The position numbers and the translations under genes are program-made. A DNA stretch of 64,000 bases. Source: Grifola frondosa. Lineage: Eukaryota > Basidiomycota > Agaricomycetes > Polyporales > Grifolaceae. A model generated the notes under the pieces. The model had not been told where the DNA came from, searched no databases, and saw nothing but the letters and a program-made list of their open reading frames with translations. Below, one piece after another: positions 1-9,982 of the stretch. The number at the start of each line of letters is the position of its first letter. The first letter of the stretch is position 1. The stretch lies in the NCBI GenBank assembly GCA_001683735.1, contig LUGG01000007.1, positions 744,001-808,000 of the forward strand, given 5' to 3'.

Positions 1-275
1 CCGCTCTTACTATATCACTGTGGGTTCTTTTGGCAAAGATGGGGGCGGCTTGAGATGGGTAGATTGAGTCCGCCCCAACCGTCGTTGGGAGAGCCTGAAC
101 CACGAGACCTTCCTAAAATGGACTACATCACTGGTGTCCGCCTGCGGCGGTTATGGAAGTGACCTTATCAGACAATCTTAGGATCCTGTAAGGCAGTACC
201 AGGTATCTTGTAAGTCAATCGCAACGGGCTTTCAGATCGAGAGCCTTACGTACGGAGTCCTTTCCCAGCCAAAAC

Positions 276-1103
276 ATGTACTTGCGTGATATCTACGCCG
301 AGCACCACATTCCTACCCTGCGTCAATTCATTCGCGACAACCCTCTCGGCATCTTCACCACAGCCATCCCGTCACCTGGGAACCCTCTGCTGCAGTCCAG
401 CCACATCCCATGGATCCTGGATGTGGCCGATGAAGCTAGCGACACGGAGCTGGGCACGTTGCATGGGCACATGGCGCGTGCGAATCCACAGGCCAAAGCT
501 ATCATCGAGAGTATCACATCCAATCCAACTGAGAACGATAATGCGCCGAAGCTGCAAGAAGAGGTGCTAATACTGTTCGATGGCCCGGTGCACCACTACA
601 TCACGCCCAAGTTCTACACGGAGACGAAGCCGGCTACGGGCAAAGTCGTGCCGACGTGGAACTACGCCGCCGTGCAAGTCTATGGCAAGGCGACCATCTA
701 CTTCGATGCAAAAGCACAGGCTACTGCTGACTTCCTCGCGCGCCAGCTCCCCGACCTCTCGCAGCATGCCGAGACGCACATTATGGGGTATGACAAGCCT
801 TGGGCGGTGGCGGATGCGCCGGCCCCGTACGTTGAGCTTCTCAAAAAGGCTATTATCGGGATCGAGGTGCAAATTACGAGTATGGGTGGGAAGTTCAAGA
901 TGAGCCAGGAGAGGGTCAAGGGCGACAGGGACGGCATTATTGAGGGTTTTGAGGCGTTGGGGACGGAAACAGGCATGCGCATGGCTGAGATGGTGAAAGA
1001 GACTGCCTGTCGGATCGGAAGAAGGAGAAGTCTAGCGGTTAATGACAGGATAAGTAGCATTGGGGATGAGTACTTTGCTTGCGGATACCAATTCTTGTCA
1101 TAG
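276..1103 (+). CDS. PaiB-type FMN-binding protein
   Basis: The protein resembles the PaiB/FMN-binding split-barrel family (transcriptional regulator PAI2 type), usually 210-270 residues; here 275. The N-terminus (YLRDIYAEHH, then LGIFTTAI and a small-residue loop) is the usual start of the family. The core has GTLHGHMARANP (about residue 61), a VHHYITPKFY stretch (about 105) and VPTWNYAAVQVYG (about 126), which are the conserved flavin-site segments. The C-terminal helix (KFKMSQERVKGDRDGIIEG) is also typical. No intron is needed. The last roughly 33 residues look out of frame: another frame after MVKE reads CLSDRKKEKSSG and a stop, a more typical tail, so one base may be missing near 1003. 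Substrate is unknown; a cytosolic flavin-binding or redox role is inferred from the family. Confidence 0.85.
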   Translation: MYLRDIYAEHHIPTLRQFIRDNPLGIFTTAIPSPGNPLLQSSHIPWILDVADEASDTELGTLHGHMARANPQAKAIIESITSNPTENDNAPKLQEEVLILFDGPVHHYITPKFYTETKPATGKVVPTWNYAAVQVYGKATIYFDAKAQATADFLARQLPDLSQHAETHIMGYDKPWAVADAPAPYVELLKKAIIGIEVQITSMGGKFKMSQERVKGDRDGIIEGFEALGTETGMRMAEMVKETACRIGRRRSLAVNDRISSIGDEYFACGYQFLS

Positions 1104-1534
1104 CGTTGATATTTTTCTTATGCTAGAGCTCGCCAGGCCTGTAGCTAAGAGTACGTATTCCTCGCTGATGTAGAGCGTTTGGGCTGCCATTGACATGCTT
1201 GTGTTCACAATCGCTTAATCCATAATATTGTGCCGCAGATATCAACGTAGAGGCTTATACTAGAGCTACCTTGCCTTCTTTGGAGTTATACCTTCCTAAT
1301 TTGGTTCTTTGCCTTTCTCTCCGTATGTTTTTTTTTTGAACACAGATCCACCATCTCGTGGCTACGTATAAAATTTCTATTTCTCTCTAGTATTTAGGCT
1401 GTATCTACGCCTACCTTGAGTAGCTAACTAGACAGTTATATCCTGTTGCCACCGACTTCCTTATTCAGGATTGCGAGCGCTACACCGTCGTCCGACGAGC
1501 GTCACGGTTTGACTGTGATGGTTGAACAATTACC
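1104..1534. other. Intergenic, nothing recognised
   Basis: AT-rich spacer between two plus-strand genes, with a run of T near 1328. It should contain the terminator of the upstream gene and the promoter of the F-box gene. No RNA gene or repeat seen. Confidence 0.5.
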
Positions 1535-3070
1535 ATGCTCTCGCTTGCCAACGAAGTTCTCTATGAAATTCTCTCCCATGTTCCTTCCAGAGATGCACTT
1601 AGACTCACCACCACCTGTCGCAGACTCTCTCCAATCGCTATGGAAAGGGCATTGTCCGAGGTGACTTTGTCTGATCCACGTCGCGCATTGCAATTTTGTA
1701 CCTACATGGTATCCGATCCACCGAAACGCGCATACTGGTTGTGTTGCCTCCGAATCACCTCCCGCGCATTTGATGTGGATGAGGAAGCACTGATATGGAA
1801 GCAGGGTGTGTTTTCGTGGGCTCGTCGATTGGCCGATTTGCTAGAAGAAGCGCAGAATTTGAGACTTTTGACCATCTCATGTATGGACGCCCTACTGTGG
1901 GAGGAGCCGCGTATTGGAGAGGCCATATCTGCTCTCTCAAACTTAACGCACCTCGAATTGTATGAGACAGGCCGTCTCGCCCTTGACTTGGTGGGCACGA
2001 TGTGCTGTCGTCCAAACAAGCTCGTACTATCGCTTCTCCAATCACGACGTCGCACGACCCCTGTGCTCTCGCGGATCCTCCATTTGAACAGTATCCGATG
2101 CCTCACTCTGTCTCATTTGAAGGAAATCGATAATTTCTTGCAGAACGGTAAAGATGGGCCGCTGCAATTGTCCAATGTACGCGATCTCTCCATAGAAGGC
2201 AGTAGCGTTCCGTTATCTGTATTTGTTCGTGTCTTCCCCAACATCCATCATATGCGCGTCTTCGACACATCCTGCCTTGGGCTTCACAGCTTGGGTTCCC
2301 TTTGGCCGCGTCTTCGTCATCTATGCGGGCATCCACACCATCTCAAGGACTGGCCCAAAAATAGTCCTATTCATTGCTTGGAGTTGGATACCACGCTATG
2401 TCAACATCGACAGCAGGAGATCAGCGATGCTTTGCTTGCGCTGGAACATCTCTCCCCAATTGTTCTTTCGGTGGAACTTCTTGTCAGCGTAGAGGATATC
2501 GGCTTCTGCACATCACTCATTCAAGCAGCACCGAGATTGCGTTATCTTCAGCTACGTCTGAATATCGGCATTGATCTCGCCAACATATTACTGCGTGGGT
2601 AGTATGTCACTGCTCTACACTGGGATTTCTTTGCACCTCTGCTTACGTTGAGATTCTTTCAGGATATCGTATCGCCCGCTCTTGCAGAATCTTCCCTTAC
2701 CTGCATCAGCATTTGCGCACTGAATCCATATTCTACGTGCTCACGTTGTTCACAATCGCCCCATTTCCGTCATAGGGACCATGTAACGCACCCCATCGAT
2801 TATTCTTACATAGAGATGGTCCCTACCCGACTTGCACAATCTATTCCATCGCTGCGCTGCGTTGCGCTCGCCCGTGGATACCAGTGCTGGAGCACCGAAC
2901 TGCCGGGCAGACAGACTAAAGCGACTTACTCGTGGTTCCATGTCTCAGGCTCCGGGGAACAGCGCTCGGCAGAGCCAATCAAGTCCTGGGAAGGAGAGCG
3001 TGTACATGATTATATGTGTCGCGCCGAATTTGATTCGATTGAATCAGGTCTCGACGGTTCGTGTTACTGA
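1535..3070 (+). CDS. F-box protein with leucine-rich region
   Basis: The N-terminus LANEVLYEILSHVPSRDALRLTTTCRRL is an F-box of the basidiomycete type, which would link an SCF ubiquitin ligase to a substrate through Skp1. It is followed by irregular leucine-rich segments (for example LSNLTHLELYE at about 140). The frame stops at TAG 2600-2602 but resumes in the same frame to 3070 with clearly family-like sequence (IPSLRCVALARG, SWEGERVHDY). A 54-nt intron, GT at 2599 to AG at 2652, would remove the stop and keep the phase, giving a protein of about 493 residues. The acceptor (TACGTTGAG) is weak, so a nonsense allele remains possible. Target unknown; such F-box genes are highly expanded in agaricomycetes. 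Confidence 0.75.
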
Positions 3071-3369
3071 ACTTGCCACACTGTAATTTGCTCATTGCGA
3101 CCGGCAGAACTATTCCCGAGCGGATGAGGACTGGCATTCATGCCACAGTGGACACAATATCATGTCCTCGTTCAGCATATCAGGACAAGAGTTCACACTG
3201 GTGCTGACTCCCAATATGTCATATACATGGCGTCCGCTTGCCTTTCACCTTTTTTCTCACCGGTCATCTGAATTGTCCACATATATTTCTCGCGCATCAT
3301 CGTCGTACATTGGATACTGGTACACACAATCCGATTCCATATCTCATAACAGCCAATCGTCCCACAACG

Positions 3370-6300
3370 TCAATCCATCAGATGTAAAACATAGATTCCT
3401 TCAGATCGTGTGAATGCCGTTTCCCCCATCTTCACCGCTTCCTCGTAGACACGCTCCTTCGCGGCCTCTCTTTCAGCGGTGCTTGCTCCTCGTCCGATCG
3501 AGGACCTGTCGTCTGCGGTATTGAGAAGCGTATTGAGATAATACCGGCCCCTCTCGCACGCCAGGTCAGCGTAATACGCAGCGGGCACCAAGCTCACGGC
3601 TTTCGTCGCCCTCGCGTACAAGTAGCTCGCAGTATGTGTGCCTTGTTGCAGAGTATCCGCACTCATTTTATTCTCGTCGTATATGATCGTGTAATGAGTA
3701 GGGCGGACTTGGCCCTGCAGACCCGCGTGTGCCTAGTATCAATTTTGGTTAGCGGACACGCGTAGATCGCAGAGGTAATGAGAACTCGCCTGCAAGTAGA
3801 AGTCGAAATTGTAGACGTCTGTAACACCTTTGTCAAGGACAGTACCGGGAAGGGTATTACCGTTGCGCGACATATCCTTAGGATCTGTAGGATAGAAACG
3901 TGCGTGATGCCGTTTGCCACAAATCATGATTGTCAGCTTCGGATGGTAAGGGACTTTCGGTGAAACACGCTTGAAGGCCTCTTGGATCTTGGGAAGTTCT
4001 TCACGCAGGACTAGCTTGTATTGCCCCTAAGCATCGCTTAGCACCAGAACTGTGAGGGCAACATGGAAAGCACTGACCTCAGACACGCCATCACGAAAAA
4101 CGACAACTCGGTCAGGAAGTCGACGATTTTTCTTCTCATAGAGCTGCAGGCGCTCAATAGTCATCGGAGTGAGACTTTCCACCATCTGGATCAGGCGTGT
4201 CAGCGCGAATCTACCGTGAGCACACAGCGCATACATACCTCCTTGCTCTCCCGGTTCCAATCCGGCTTCTGCAGGGAAAGCCCCGCAGGGAATTGGACGA
4301 AGTGATCATCTACGCTCGCTACGACTGCGACAATAGATGGCGTGCCAGGAATGCTATTTGGACTGGGATGGGTAACATCAATGCCCATCACCATCGTCTT
4401 CTTCTCAGTCAACCATTTCATCGACGATGGGTCCAATATGTGATTCATTCCGCCCAGCTTCGAATTCACCTTCAGTGCGACATTGGAGAAGTACTGGTCT
4501 TGCTTCTTCGGGTCACCGCGAGCTTTGTTCAAGAGCATGTGCACCGTGTGAAGACCCATGTCGACGTCGCAGAGTCGCTTGATGCCAGGGTATATGAACT
4601 TGTCGACGCCTGATAGTAAGACGAGCACGAAGCTCGGTTTCTGCTTCGGATTCAGATTGTTTCTGAACGTCTGCCTAATCTGTTCTATGGCGCGGGTCCG
4701 GTTCGGGTCTCCTTGGGGCGACGGCAAACGCACGTTCATAATCTTCGGGGGGACATTCGGAACGACCATGCCGCTAGACCTGCACTTCTGCGAGAATGTC
4801 TGGAGAAACCCGATCAACTCCGGATCGCTCGTGCCACTGAATTCCATGCGTCGCCCTTCCTCTACGAGCAGAACGGCCCAGTTTGTCATGTTTCCCCCCG
4901 ACTGAAGCTTCACGTCCAAGATATTCCAGCTCCCGTCGCGGACATTCGGCCGCCCAGATTTGTAGGTGACGATAGGTGCGGGGAGAATGCGTCCGGGTAC
5001 CACAGTCATTTCTTGATCCACGCTGACGCCAAAGGCTCCCAGCGTTGTCAACGTTGCAGCCGCAGCGTCGGGCCTAAGGCCTAACTCTGTAAAGCCTTCA
5101 TTGACAATCGATTCGGCGTTGATTGCGGGCGGATTACAGGCGAATCTGATCATGGCCGCCGTTTCGTCACCGTCCAGCTTCCCGCGGTATGCTTGTCCCG
5201 GGACAATTTCGCAGATTTCAGCAGGTAGGAAATTTGGCTTGCGCGCGTTCCCCACATTGATGACGGGTAGATCGTTGGCGTGTCTCAGCCGGATTCTGTA
5301 CTCTAAAAACGCGTTAAACGAACATTTGCAATCTGCAAGGTAACAATACGCACTGCGTTGAAAGTATTGTTCGACAGAAACCTGGCCACCTAGCTCTTCG
5401 CAATCAAACATGGTTTTTGAAGCCGTCGTATTCATGATACGGAAGATACTCCTCTTCCGCAGGTATCCCAGGTGGGTGGTAGACACTTTAAGTTTGTCGC
5501 CAAACGTCTGAGGCATTCCCCCAACTCTTCGTTGGAACTCAAGCATTGCGTCCGCCAAATTGCCTGGAATGTAGAAAGCAGTCATGCAGACGTTGACATT
5601 CACCATTAGCTGTTTGTACGCCGGGCGGACCGACATGAAGAAGCCCTTCCAGGCTTCGATGCCAAGGCCGAGTTGCATGTGCTCGGAGGAAGGGAAGAAG
5701 TATCTGTTCTTGCCAACGCGGATGCCATTCTTCGTGGCGTGTCGCTGCAGGACAAGGTTCAGAGCTGATATGAGAGGCAAAGCATCGTAATCCCGTCGAT
5801 TGGGGCGGCCGTTGGTATGTCTGCGATGCCCGATCAGATGTAGTCGGAGGTTTATACGAAATGAGCACAACTCACTCATGAATCTTTTCGATATCAATTT
5901 CTGGGTCGTTGGTAAGCTTGATATCGACGGTGAAGGTCAAGCCACCCGGACGAGGACCAGTCTCGCCCTCTTCGTAGAAAGGCACAACGATACTCAGAGG
6001 CTGTGGCAGTTTCTTCGCGGACACAAGTCGCTGGCTACGATCGTGCGCCACATGACCTGCGTATGGAGCACATTGTGGACTCTGTTCGAGAAGGTCGAAG
6101 ATGCGGCCCTTGCGCTCCCCTTTCGCGTCCTTGGCAGGAGAGATTGTGACGTCGTAGTTGTAATAAACACCCTTAGTGGGTATCTTCACGGCAAAGAAAT
6201 TTGCCCTCAACATGATGGGCCTCCCGAGGGTACCCCATCCAGGACGAAGTGGCATTTCGGCGCCGACGTTAAGAGTCTTGAATGAGGTGACCAGCTGGTC

Positions 6301-6666
6301 CACGGTGGATAGGCGGGCGTCAGGTCTTGCCGGCGTATTAGCGGCGAAGACTTGCGCGGGACCTGTTCCAAAGCCTCCGCGGGAGCCTCCGCCACCACGG
6401 CTGCTACCTCCCCCGTACCCTCCACCGCGAGGGCCTCCAGGGCCTGCGGGACCACCCCGGGGTGGTCCTTGACCTCTTGCGCCACCCCTAGGACTGAAGC
6501 CTCTGCCGCTGTGTCCAGCTTCGGAACCAGCGACAGAGGCGACCGGACTGTCTCTTTGTCCACTAGCGGGACTACCTCGACCTCCAGGAGAAGCGCCTCG
6601 ACCACGAGAAGCACCCCTCCCTCTTGCGCCAGAGCCTCTACCTCGTTCGATGCCGCGGTTACTCAT
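3370..6666 (-). CDS. Argonaute (RNA-silencing slicer-type protein)
   Basis: Five exons: 6666-5876, 5820-4239, 4185-4078, 4026-3790 and 3732-3370, about 1026 residues. The order is an RG/RGG-rich N-terminus (about 1-105), ArgoN and linker, PAZ (about 345-480) and PIWI (from about 659). The catalytic aspartates are in VMGIDVTHPS (about D745) and VFRDGVSE (about D823), with the histidine in RPTHYTII (about H919), so slicer activity is expected. It would bind small RNAs in the cytoplasm or nucleus for quelling-type silencing. Introns are 51-57 nt; the last (3733-3789) starts with GC. The extreme C-terminus is disrupted: the canonical HDLKESMFYI ending lies in another frame with a stop at 3378-3380, which implies two missing bases between about 3410 and 3430. 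Convergent with the F-box gene. Confidence 0.95.
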
Positions 6667-7496
6667 GGAGAATGTTTATATTGGAGATAAAGGATAACAA
6701 GTGGCTGGGGTAGTTGGAGAGAAACACGTAGGAAGGAAACAAGAGATGATGATGGGAATGTTGATGTTATATAGTTATGAGAAAGCGCTGCGAGGCTCGT
6801 GGCGCGCAGCCACAAACTTTAGTTCGCGATTTGATCGCAGCTCGCTAGAATTCGGTTACGACGATAACGACAACAATGCAGGCGACGAAAGTGGCACAAA
6901 CCTGCCAAATTCGAATTCTTGAAGTCCAAGCGGGATATGAGGAGAGAAGTCGAACCGGTTTCAACTTCCCCACGGTCGTGGTGGTTGGAGGCTATGCGCC
7001 ACTGCGTCACGCGGGAACTGAGTACTAATTTTGGCAAGCAATGCAAGTTCTCCAAGTTCTCATTCCGAGTAAGTAATTGCGAGTGGATTTGAATTTGCTG
7101 ACAAACTAGGGATATACCATGGAGGGTTGTGCATGTCTACCAAGAGAAATGATAGTCGAGGAACTACGCAATCTGAACTTCTCCAGTCAACTTGTTCCAA
7201 CAAGATGTTGCTGTATACGTCTAGAACAACTGCGGACCCAATGAAAGGAAAAGACGAAAGGTATGATACACATTGCACCGCGCGTCAAGAAGCATGCACC
7301 CCAGGCTCTGTTGATATCCAAAGTACCTGCGGACAGCGGCGGTCGACGCAGCTATAACGTGAGAACCCCAAGTCGAAGATGATAGCCACAACATTAGAAC
7401 GCCTCGAGACTAACTGGGAGATGGGAGTGTCAATATTCACTTTGTAATCCGCAGAAAAAGTTTAATCACAATAAATTACACATAACAGTAGTCCTC
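6667..7496. other. Intergenic, Argonaute upstream region
   Basis: Spacer between the Argonaute start and the mL41 stop, both genes on the minus strand. It should carry the Argonaute promoter and the mL41 terminator. Short ORFs on both strands show no family resemblance. No RNA gene seen. Confidence 0.5.
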
Positions 7497-7990
7497 CTAC
7501 TGAGATGGCGACTCGGCCGGCATCCGCGGAGCAATTTCAAAGTAGTGCGCTCCGGTTAGTCCTCCTCGCGGCAATTTCCCGTACACCTCTTTCTTTTGCG
7601 CATCCGTCAATCTGACAGATGTAGATACATAAGGTTTCAGCTGTAGTGACGCAACAGCAAAACCAATCAATGCACACGACCGTCAGCGATCCGAAGGAGA
7701 CGCACCGAGGAGCTTTGGATGTCTTGTATTGAAGGCGCGACAAAGAACCGAACTTGCTCATCCACAAGGCGATACTTCGCTTTACCAGAATTACATGCTT
7801 TCCAGGAGCACCTGTACGAGGACCACCGGGAAGAAAGGCCTGTCGGGTTCCTATCGCAGAGAATATCAGTGGCAGAAGGAAAAGGTCCAGTGGACAGATT
7901 GCGGCAACCTTTGTAGAAGTCCTTGTTGCCTCGTTTCGGTGTAAGTGCCCTGCGAGATGCCTTGGAAAGTCGTACCAACGTCGGGAACAT
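7497..7990 (-). CDS. Mitochondrial ribosomal protein mL41 (MRPL27 family)
   Basis: Large-subunit mitoribosome protein, homologous in pattern to fungal MRPL27/mL41. Exon 1 (7990-7909) encodes MFPTLVRLSKASRRAL, then TPKRGNKDFYKG, the family signature. A 58-nt intron (7851-7908) joins to TRQAFLPGGPRTGAPGKH. Further on, GKAKYRLVDEQVRFFVAPS and, after an intron with donor GTGCGT, LKPYVSTSVRLTDAQKK and GAHYFEIAPRM complete the usual C-terminus, stop at 7497-7499. The GKHVI and GKAKYR segments are in different frames near 7786, consistent with one missing base. The basic N-terminus suits mitochondrial import. Transcribed divergently from TSR3. Confidence 0.85.
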
Positions 7991-8090
7991 GGTGGTCGGC
8001 GAGACTGAGTTTTTAAGGAGTTTTTGAACGATAACTATATTGAATAGGTACTTGGCTCAAATTGAATCGTATTATGTTTTCTCACGCGTT
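7991..8090. promoter_or_regulatory. Short divergent promoter, mL41 / TSR3
   Basis: Only 100 bases separate the two start codons of the ribosome-related genes mL41 (minus) and TSR3 (plus). A shared bidirectional promoter is inferred from spacing; no specific element was recognised. Confidence 0.5.
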
Positions 8091-9284
8091 ATGGTAAAGC
8101 CCTCATCCTCGAAAACATCAGCTCCGCGAAGACGCGGCAAAGCTTCATCTAACACAATCAGAGGTGGTCATCGGCAGCGTATACGAGAGAAGGCTGAAGA
8201 GTATAGACCAGCCAGTGCGATCGACGCCCCGGATAATGCTGGAGAGGAGGAGCTCAGCAGCGAAGGTCGGTTTAGCCATGATGAACGAGAGTGAGACTAG
8301 TTGGCTCCATCTCTTTTACAGATGGACAAGACATATCCATTGACGTTCCCGTAGCGATGTGGGTGAGATCCAGTCATATCGTATCTCAATAAGTAGCGGG
8401 ATTAACTCCATTGTTATGCAGGACTTTGACCATTGCGATCCTCGTCGTTGTTCGGGCAAACGACTCGCACGTTTGGGCCTTATACAGGATCTGAAAGTCG
8501 GGCAACGCTTTCGTGGTGTAGTTGTTTCGTAAGTGCGGTACTTATTTGATACCGATTAATGTCTAAACAGCTCGGATACGATCACCAGTCCGAAGGGAAC
8601 TCAGCCAGTCAGTCCTGCTGATCGCGAAATCATTGCACGGAACGGCTTGGCGGTTGTAGAGTGCTCTTGGGCAAGACTTGACGACGTCCCCTTTGGCAAA
8701 ATAGCCAGCCCGCATGAACGACTTCGTACGGACCATTTTTCACGTCGCCGTTCCACAATGATCAATTTCTTCCAGTTCCATATCTCATAGCCACCAACCC
8801 TGTAAATTACGGCAAACCATGGCGTCTGAACTGCGTAGAAGCGCTTGCTGCTGCATTCTATATCACTGGTTTTGATTCGTTTGCAGAGCGCCTCCTTGCA
8901 GGATTCGGCTGGGGTCATTCGTTTTGGGAAGTGAACAAGTGCGTTATCTCGTCGCGGTATGGTTTTCTTAGTGGCAAAGTTACTTACCCACACCAAGAGA
9001 CCTTCTAGAGCAGTATAAGACCTGCACTTCTGCGTCAGAGGTTAGTGCCATGCAGGAGAAGATACTGCGTGATTTGGAAGCTAGCTATGATAGATCGCGA
9101 CAGCTTGGTATGTGGATTTGAACTATCGTACACTTATTTCCTAATTGAAAACGACTTGGGAACAGATCTCGGCCAAGACGCCGATGATCTGCTTGTGCCG
9201 AATCCGAATCATCAGTATAATCCCACAGATGATGATAATGAACCGAGCGGTAGCGAAGAGGAGGTCCTCGGTGACGATGACTGA
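8091..9284 (+). CDS. TSR3: 18S rRNA aminocarboxypropyltransferase Tsr3
   Basis: Seven exons: 8091-8265, 8322-8362, 8422-8528, 8589-8725, 8776-8938, 8998-9107 and 9166-9284. All phases agree and give 283 residues. Tsr3 transfers the aminocarboxypropyl group of S-adenosylmethionine to a modified uridine of 18S rRNA, a late step of 40S maturation. Diagnostic segments are DFDHCDPRRCSGKRL, RGVVVSPKGTQPVSPAD, CSWARLDDVPFG, PYLIATNPVNYGKPW and NCVEALAAAFYITGF, which together form the conserved catalytic and SAM-binding domain. The basic N-terminus (SAPRRRGKAS) and acidic C-terminus are common in fungal Tsr3. The ATG at 8091 is chosen because the upstream in-frame part has no family resemblance. Confidence 0.93.
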
Positions 9285-9982
9285 CGGTTTCGAGGTGCGT
9301 TGGAGTTATGCTTTAGGTCGAACTTCAGAGGGAATTGCTGCTATATCATCTTTCGCCGTGAAGAGTTTGCTGCTAGTGATGTCATTGACTCTGATTAGTC
9401 TCAGAATTATCGTGCTCCACGTGAGTACATCGTCGTTACCTTTGAGGCCTATGAGGAATTGGCGCATTACACCCGAAGAGATGGTGCTCTGCCGAAGACA
9501 TATAGACTTCTGGTGGGGAAAAGAACGCTTGAATGACCCGAGGGCTTCGGCCTTTGCATCAGGATTCGGTTCCATTCTGTCTCATGGGGCAGAAGTCTCG
9601 CGCGCTGTGTTCCGTGTCTTCGGTGACTCAGAGATGTGATGCCTGTGAACCATATGGTCTAATATCCCGAGTACCATTTACCCCACATATCACCATCGCT
9701 CAGTGATCACACGAACAAGGCATTTTTCCATCTTCGGCAACATGAAACTGGCACGCGACCACGCGATCAGTTCGATGAGGACGCGCTAAAAATGCTAGCT
9801 ATGTTCTCCGTCGGTTGCAATGCGCTCGTGATCTCATTAGCATGGAAACCAAACTTCGACTTCGTTCAAAATTCGGCGCGTTCAAATGTCGGATTTCACG
9901 GGCTCCTTGGTTCCTTTGTCTCTTCCTTCGTGAACCGTGTGTGCGTATCCATTGTCTGCTCGGGTAGATTCCTGCCCCCGCC
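9285..9982. other. Intergenic with a coding-like remnant
   Basis: Between TSR3 and the next gene. From about 9320 to 9535 one plus frame reads like coding sequence (YIIFRREEFAASDVID, then after one TAG NYRAPREYIVVTFEAYEELA and YRLLVGKRTLE). It has no start and matches nothing I recognise. It could be a gene relic or an unspliced fragment. The rest shows nothing. Confidence 0.3.

Noticed and set aside
1535..2602. F-box gene ending at 2602
   Set aside because: The same frame continues with family-like sequence to 3070, and a 54-nt intron can remove the stop.
3162..3413. Small plus-strand gene between the F-box gene and Argonaute
   Set aside because: Overlaps the last Argonaute exon and has no family resemblance.
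5872..6690. Long open frames on both strands opposite the Argonaute N-terminus
   Set aside because: They are shadows of the GC-rich RG/Gly-Pro repeats. Only the minus frame starting at 6666 joins in phase to PAZ-PIWI.
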